Assembly: GCF_038502225.1 (NCBI RefSeq)
Contig: NC_091293.1
Coordinates: 15,599,507-15,663,506, forward strand
DNA from: Cherax quadricarinatus
Taxonomy: Eukaryota; Arthropoda; Malacostraca; Decapoda; Parastacidae
Length of the DNA stretch: 64,000 nt
Direction: 5' to 3'
The position numbers and the translations under genes are program-made. Under the pieces are notes generated by a model. That model saw only the letters and a program-made list of their open reading frames with translations. It was not told the origin of the DNA and made no database searches. Shown one piece after another: positions 58,027 through 64,000 of the stretch (the stretch's first letter is position 1; the number at the start of each line of letters is the position of its first letter).

Positions 58027-59683
58027 CTCACCTAGTTGTACTCACCTAGTTGAGGTTGCGGGGGTCGAGTCCGAGCTCCTGGCCCCGCCTCTTCACTGAT
58101 CGCTACTAGGTCACTCTCCCTGAGCCGTGAGCTTTATCGTACCTCTGCTTAAAGCTATGTATGGATCCTGCCTCCACTACATCGCTTCCCAAACTATTCC
58201 ACTTACTGACTACTCTGTGGCTGAAGAAATACTTCCTAACATCCCTGTGATTCATCTGTGTCTTTAGCTTCCAACTGTGTCCCCTTGTTACTGTGTCCAA
58301 TCTCTGGAACATCCTGTTTTTGTCTACCTTGTCAATTCCTCTCAGTATTTTGTATGTCGTTATCATGTCCCCCCTATCTCTCCTGTCCTCCAGTGTCGTC
58401 AGGTTGATTTCCCTTAACCTCTCCTCGTAGGACATACCTCTTAGCTCTGGGACTAGTCTTGTTGCAAACCTTTGCACTTTCTCTAGTTTCTTTACGTGCT
58501 TGGCTAGGTGTGGGTTCCAAACTGGTGCCGCATACTCCAATATGGGCCTAACGTATACGGTGTACAGGGTCCTGAACGATTCCTTATTAAGATGTCGGAA
58601 TGCTGTTCTGAGGTTTGCTAGGCGCCCATATGCTGCAGCAGTTATTTGGTTGATGTGCGCTTCAGGAGATGTGCCTGGTGTTATACTCACCCCAAGATCT
58701 TTTTCCTTGAGTGAGGTTTGTAGTCTCTGACCCCCTAGACTGTACTCCGTCTGCGGCCTTCTTTGCCCTTCCCCAATCTTCATGACTTTGCACTTGGTGG
58801 GATTGAACTCCAGGAGCCAATTGCTGGACCAGTTCTGCAGCCTGTCCAGATCCCTTTGTAGTTCTGCCTGGTCTTCGATCGAGTGTATTCTTCTCATCAA
58901 CTTCACGTCATCTGCAAACAGGGACACCTCAGAGTCTATTCCTTCCGTCATGTCGTTCACAAATACCAGAAACAGCACTGGTCCTAGGACTGACCCCTGC
59001 GGGACCCCGCTGGTCACAGGTGCCCACTCTGACACCTCGCCACGTACCATGACTCGCTGCTGTCTTCCTGACAAGTATTCCCTGATCCATTGTAGTGCCT
59101 TCCCTGTTATCCCTGCTTGGTCCTCCAGTTTTTGCACCAATCTCTTGTGTGGAACTGTGTCAAACGCCTTCTTGCAGTCCAAGAAAATGCAATCCACCGA
59201 CCCCTCTCTCTCTTGTCTTACTGCTGTCACCATGTCATAGAACTCCAGTAGGTTTGTGACACAGGATTTCCCGTCCCTGAAACCATGCTGGCTGCTGTTG
59301 ATGAGATCATTCCTTTCTAGGTGTTCCACCACTCTTCTCCTGATAATCTTCTCCATGATTTTGCATACTATACATGTCAGTGACACTGGTCTGTAGTTTA
59401 ATGCTTCATGTCTGTCTCCTTTTTTAAAGATTGGGACTACATTTGCTGTCTTCCATGCCTCAGGCAATCTCCCGGTTTCGATAGATGTATTGAATATTGT
59501 TGTTAGGGGTACACATAGCGCCTCTGCTCCCTCTCTCAATACCCATGGGGAGATGTTATCTGGCCCCATTGCCTTTGAGGTATCTAGCTCACTCAGAAGC
59601 CTCTTCACTTCTTCCTCGGTTGTGTGCACTGTGTCCAGCACTTGGTGGTGTGCCCCACCTCTCCGTCTTTCTGGAGTCCCTTC
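58027..59683 (-). CDS. CR1-type LINE ORF2 fragment with an uninterrupted 511-codon RT frame
   Basis: The minus-strand frame 59641-58106 is the best preserved retroelement gene here. Landmarks: TSKAMGPDNISPWVLREGAE (about residues 21-40), VVPIFKKGDRHEALNYRPVS (about 68-87), SQHGFRDGKSCVTNLLEFYD, CIFLDCKKAFDTVPHKRLVQ (first catalytic Asp at 155), SGVPQGSVLGPVLF (about 211-224), SLFADDVKLM (catalytic Asp pair 244-245) and KEKDLGVSITPG. The C-terminal EYAAPVWNPHLAKHVKKLEK and RGMSYEERLREINLTTLEDR follow, before the natural stop at 58106. The first Met is only where truncation left one. The endonuclease and ORF1 are lost, so it cannot move alone. The 3' end has CAACTAGGTGAGTA twice. Confidence 0.93.
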
Positions 59684-59727
59684 TGTGTGTGTGTGTGTGT
59701 GTGTGTGTGAGTGTGTGTGTGTGTGTT

Positions 59728-59773
<46 letters not shown>

Positions 59774-59849
59774 TGTGTATGTGTGTGCGTATGTGTGTGT
59801 GTGTGTGTGTGTGTATGTGTGTGTGTGTGTGTGTATTTGTGTGTGTGTG

Positions 59850-59899
<50 letters not shown>

Positions 59900-59906
59900 T
59901 GTGTAC
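59684..59906. repeat. (GT)n array, degenerate, between CR1 copies
   Basis: About 220 bases of GT with TTTG, ATGTG and GCGT interruptions, older-looking than the array at 57893. Confidence 0.97.
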
Positions 59907-62900
59907 TCACCTATTTGTACTCACCTATTTGTGGTTGCAGGGGTCGATTCACAGCTCCTGGCCCCGCCTCTTCACTGATTGCTACTAGGTCCTCTCTCTC
60001 CCTGCTCCATGAGCTTTATCATACCTCGCCTTAAAACTATGTATAGTTCCCGCCTCCACTACTTCACTTTCTAGGCTATTCCACGGCTTGACTACTCTAT
60101 GACTGAAGAAATACTTCCTAACATCCCTTTGATTCATCTGAGTCTTCAGCTTCCAATTGTGACCTCTTGTGTCTGTGTCCCATCTCTGGAACATCCCGTC
60201 TTTGTCCACCTCGTCTACTCCGTGCAGTATTTTATATGTTGTTATCATGTCTCCCCTGACCCTCCTTGCCTCCAGTGTCGTCAGGCCGATTTCCCTCAAT
60301 CTTTCTTCGTAGGACAATCCCCGTAGCTCTGGGACTAGTCTTGTTGCAAACCTTTGCACTTTCTCTAATTTCTTGAAGTGCTTGACTAGGTGTGGATTCC
60401 AAACTGGTGCTGCATACTCCAGTATGGGCCTGACGTAAATGGTATACAGTCTTGAACGAATCCTTACTGAGGTATCGGAACGCTATCCGTAGGTTCGCCA
60501 GGCGCCCGTATGCTGCAGCAGTTATCTGATTGATGTGCGCCTCGGGAGATATGCTCGGTGTTATACTCACCCCCAGATCTTTTTCCTTGAGTGAGGTTTG
60601 CAGACTTTGGCCGTCTAAACTATATTGTGTCTGCGGTCTTCTTTGCCCTTCCCCAATCTTCATGATTTTGCATTTGGCAGGGTTAAACTCAAGGAGCCAG
60701 TTGCTAGACCAGGCTTGTAGCCTGTGCAGGTCTCTTTGTAGTCCTGCCTGATCCTCTTCCGATTTGATTCTTCTCATTAACTTCACATCGTCCGCAAACA
60801 AGGACACTTCTGAGTCTATCCCTTCCGTTATGTCATTCACATATACCAAGAACAGCACAGGTCCTAGGACTGACCCCTGTTGAACCCCGCTTGTCACAGG
60901 CGCCCACTCTGACACCTCGTCACGTACCATGACTCGTTGTTGCCTCCCTGTCAGGTATTCTCTGATCCATTGCAGTGCCTTTCCTGTTATGTGTGCCTGA
61001 TCCTCTAGCTTTTGCAGTAACCTCTTGAGAGGAACTGTGTCGAAGGCCTTTTTGCAGTCCAAAAAAATGCAGTCGATACACCCCTCTCTCTCTTGTCTTA
61101 CTTCTGTCACCTTGTCATAAAACTCTAGTAGGTTTGTGACACAGGATTTTCCCTCCCAGAAACCATGCTGGTTGTCAATTATACACTTGTTTCTTACCAG
61201 GTTCTCCACCACTCTCCTCCTGATGATCTTCTCCATGACCTTGCATACTATACACGTTAGTGATACAGGTTTGTAGTTTAGTGCCTAATGTCTGTCTCCC
61301 TTTTTAAAAATTGGGACTACATTTGCCATCTTCCATACCTCTGGGAGTTGCCCAGTTTCAAATGATGTGTTGAAGATCTTTGTTAACGGTACACACAATA
61401 TCTCTGCTCCCTCTTTAAGGACCCATGGAGAGATGTTGTCTGGTCCCACCGCCTTTGAGGTGTCAAGTTCGCATAGCAGCTTCTTCACCTCCTCCTTGGT
61501 TATATGTACCTCATCCAGCACTTGCTGGTGCACCCCCCAGTTCTGATTTCCTGGAGTCCTACTGGTTTCCACTGTAAATACTTCTTTAAATCTTGTGTTG
61601 AGCTCCTGACATACCTCCCGGTCGTTTCTTGTGAATTCCCCATCACCCTTCCTAAGTCTGATTACCTGGTCCTTGACTGTTGTTTTCCTCCTGATGTGGC
61701 TGTACAACAGCTTCGGGTCAGTCTTGACTTTCGATGCTATGTCATTTTCGTATTGCCGCTGAGCCTCCCTTCTTATCTGTGCATATTCGTTTCTGACTCT
61801 TCGGCTAATCTCTTTATTTTCCTGAGTTCTCTGTCTTCTGTACCTTTTCCATTCTCTAGTACACCTAGTTTTTGCCTCCCTACACCTTTGGGTGAACCAA
61901 GGACTCGTTCTGTTTTTCCCATTATTTTTGTTTCCCTTAGGAACAAACCTCTCCTCTGCCTCCTTGCATTTTGTTGCCACATAATCCATCATTTTTTGTA
62001 CTGGTTTTCCTGTCAGTTCCCTCTCCCACTGAATGTCTTGAAAGAAGTTCCTCAAGCCTGAGTAGTTCCCCCTTTTGTAGTTTGGTTTTTCCCACCCTAT
62101 TCCTGCTGCTCTCTCCACTTGGAGCTCAACTATGTAGTCGAAGCACAGAACCACATGATCACTAGCTCCCAGGGGCCTTTCATACATGATATCCTCGATG
62201 TCAGAACTACTCAAGGTGAATACAAGGTCCAGTCTTGCTGGTTCATCCTCCCCTCTCTCTCTGGTAGTGTCTCTAACATGTTGATGCATGAGGTTTTCCA
62301 GTACCACATCCATCATCTTGGCTCTCCATGTTTCGGGACCCCCATGGGGCTCCAGGTTTTCCCGGTCAATCTCCTTGTGATTGAAATCACCCATACTAGT
62401 AACTTTGCTCCCCCCATGTGTGCTCTCCTGGCCACCTCGGCTAGTGTGTCGACCATTGCTCTGTTGCTCTCATCGTATTTTTCTCTTGACCTCCTGCAGT
62501 TCTGTGGTGGGTTGTACATTACTGCAATTATCACCTTATGTCCCTCAGACTGCATTGCTCCTACTAAGTAGTCCCTTTCGCCCGTGCGAAAGGGACCACT
62601 GGTTTTTAATGAGCAGTGCAACTCTTCCTCCCCCTCTCCTCCCTCTGTCTTTCCTGAGGATTTGATATCCGGGTGGAAAGATTGAATCTGTTATTATTCT
62701 GGTGAGTTTTGTTTCTGTGAGTGCTATTATGTCTGGGGATGTCTCCTTGATTCTTTCGTGCCACTCCTCATACTTATTTGTTATTCCATCTGCATTTGTA
62801 TACCACACCTTCAACTTCTTTTCTAAGATTTTGGTCTGTGAGGTGTATTGGGGTTGGGGAAGTGGGAGACCTGATAAGGAACTATGGGTGGTTGCTGTGG

Positions 62901-64000
62901 GGGTGGAGTTTGTAATGCAGTGGGTGGGGGCATTGGATGTGGCATGGGTGTTTTGGTTTACAGTGTTTGGTTGCACTGGGGTTGACCTGGTTGGGAGGCT
63001 TCTATAGGAAGTTGTGAGGGAGGCTGTATTTGATCTTCCTGTGTCTGGGATCTCCTGTCTGTCTTCTCCATCCCCTCTCTTTCCTCCTTTCGCCTTTGTA
63101 CCGTCTCTCTCAGTTTCTGCCTTTCTTCTTGTGTTCTGTCGCGGTCGAGATACACCTTCCTGTATGCCGGCATGTCCCTTAATTGTGCTTTCTCCTGCAG
63201 GATCCTGTTCCGAGTCGCTTCTGCCTTGAAGGCCACTTTCACTGGCCGGGTTCTTTTTTTTACAAACCCCCCTATTCTCCGAAAATTTTCCAGCTGGGTC
63301 ATGTTGTCTTCTCCTATTGCTTTCATGATGCTTTCAATTGCTTTTTTTCCCTTTGTTTTCTTGCTTCATATGTTTCTCCTTCAACTTCCTGGAGCCCATA
63401 CACAAAGACTGACCTCACCCTTTCATTCTCCCACTGCATATCCCTGTGTATCCCCTCATTTAATTTGGTTTCCTCCACTGCAGCTTTCCTTTCTTCAGTT
63501 TCACTGGCTAATGAACTTGGGCTCAGTGGCCTGTCATTTTCTCTTCTCGGCTTTCCTTGGGCTCTGTTGTTGTCTGTTAGGGCCTCCACATAAAGCTTAG
63601 CTCTTTCATTTACTACAGTCTCCTCTGATTGAGCCTCTCCATGCAGTTGTGCTCCTTCTTTCCCTACTGTCCCCTTATTTGGGGCTGAGGTAGCAGTCTC
63701 TGTTGTCAATCCCAAAATGTTCTTTAGTTCTTTAGGCTGTTTCAGATTTTTCAGTTCCTCTTCTAAACTCTGTATCCTAGCCTCTGCTGCTTTGACATGC
63801 ACCTCCCACTTTCTGCTTTCCATATCTATCCTCTCTTCCATTCTCATGCTAAGTTCTTATAGTTTCTTTTCCCATTCATGATCTCTGTTTATGAGCTCTG
63901 CTGCCCAATCTTCCTTTGCAGCTTCCTCCTCCTGTCCCTTGGTTTTTCTTGTTGCTCTCTGGCAACCCATTTTTGTTTTATCCTGATTGCCTCAGAGTGG
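59907..64000 (-). pseudogene. CR1-type LINE, longest copy, ORF1 to 3' tail, runs off the window
   Basis: From right to left: ORF1 with a coiled-coil-like stretch (63847-63700: VKAAEARIQSLEEELKNLKQ), then VRSVFVYGLQEVEGETYEAR and, after a one-base shift in a poly-A run near 63340, MTQLENFRRIGGFVKKRTRP and YLDRDRTQEERQKLRETVQR to a stop at 62958. The ORF2 endonuclease follows (KVWYTNADGITNKYEEW at 62800, ALTETKLTR, a deletion near 62590, MGDFNHKEIDRENL, RLDLVFTL, RPLGASDHVVL). Then come the basic linker (61980-61650), RT (61500-60750; GVQQGSVLGPVLF and SLFADDVKLM) and C-terminal region to 59985. There is an in-frame TAG at 61285 and shifts near 60450 and 62400. The 5' end lies outside the window. 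Confidence 0.93.

Overview
The window looks like gene-poor, repeat-choked nuclear DNA of an animal, most likely a decapod crustacean such as a crayfish (an inference from the repeat families: CR1-type LINEs with GTGAGTACAC-type 3' tails, tRNA-derived SINEs, Penelope-like elements and very abundant micro- and minisatellites). There are no bacterial operons, and the only host-gene coding sequence I recognise is under 400 bases.

Host gene: two exons on the + strand read as the N-terminus of an integrin alpha subunit. The first (27183-27385) gives a signal-peptide-like start and the first part of a beta-propeller blade. The second (36443-36609) gives the VVVGAP core of the blade. They join in frame across a 9,057-base intron that appears to use a GC donor (GC-AG intron). 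The intron holds LINEs, SINE-like pieces, minisatellites and a 16-bp satellite. The end of exon 2, with its splice donor, has been copied several times in the minisatellite that follows. Later exons were not found.

Layout. 1-2260: a 50-bp minisatellite, trinucleotide arrays and a SINE. 2260-6720: mostly decayed sequence with a LINE remnant, a Penelope-type palindrome, two tRNA-SINE heads and a 19-bp minisatellite. 6720-9322: a LINE on the - strand with a one-base frameshift. 9800-14950: minisatellites, an inverted pair of reverse-transcriptase fragments, a palindrome, an RTE LINE tail and a 388-bp MITE-like element inside a TA array. 15096-18364: a hAT-like element with 16-bp inverted ends and an 8-bp target duplication, loaded with Penelope and LINE fragments. 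18386-23660: minisatellites, including 3.4 kb of a 27-bp satellite. 24000-27052: Penelope, SINE and LINE fragments upstream of the integrin gene. 27183-37410: the integrin exons and intron. 37600-42240: a Penelope endonuclease remnant, Thr/Pro-encoding repeats with a 303-bp higher-order unit, and trinucleotide arrays. 42260-46980: CR1 fragments around a degenerate Ty3/gypsy element with one LTR. 47315-50630: 20-bp and 42-bp minisatellites, AAT and TA arrays. 50800-64000: a chain of CR1 LINEs, all on the - strand, separated by (GT)n arrays, one of them split by an RTE LINE.

Most long open frames are either broken retrotransposon genes or artefacts of tandem repeats whose unit length is a multiple of three. 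The most notable structures are the integrin GC-AG intron, the set of hammerhead-ribozyme-like motifs in Penelope-like fragments, the hAT composite and the CR1-(AC)n chain.
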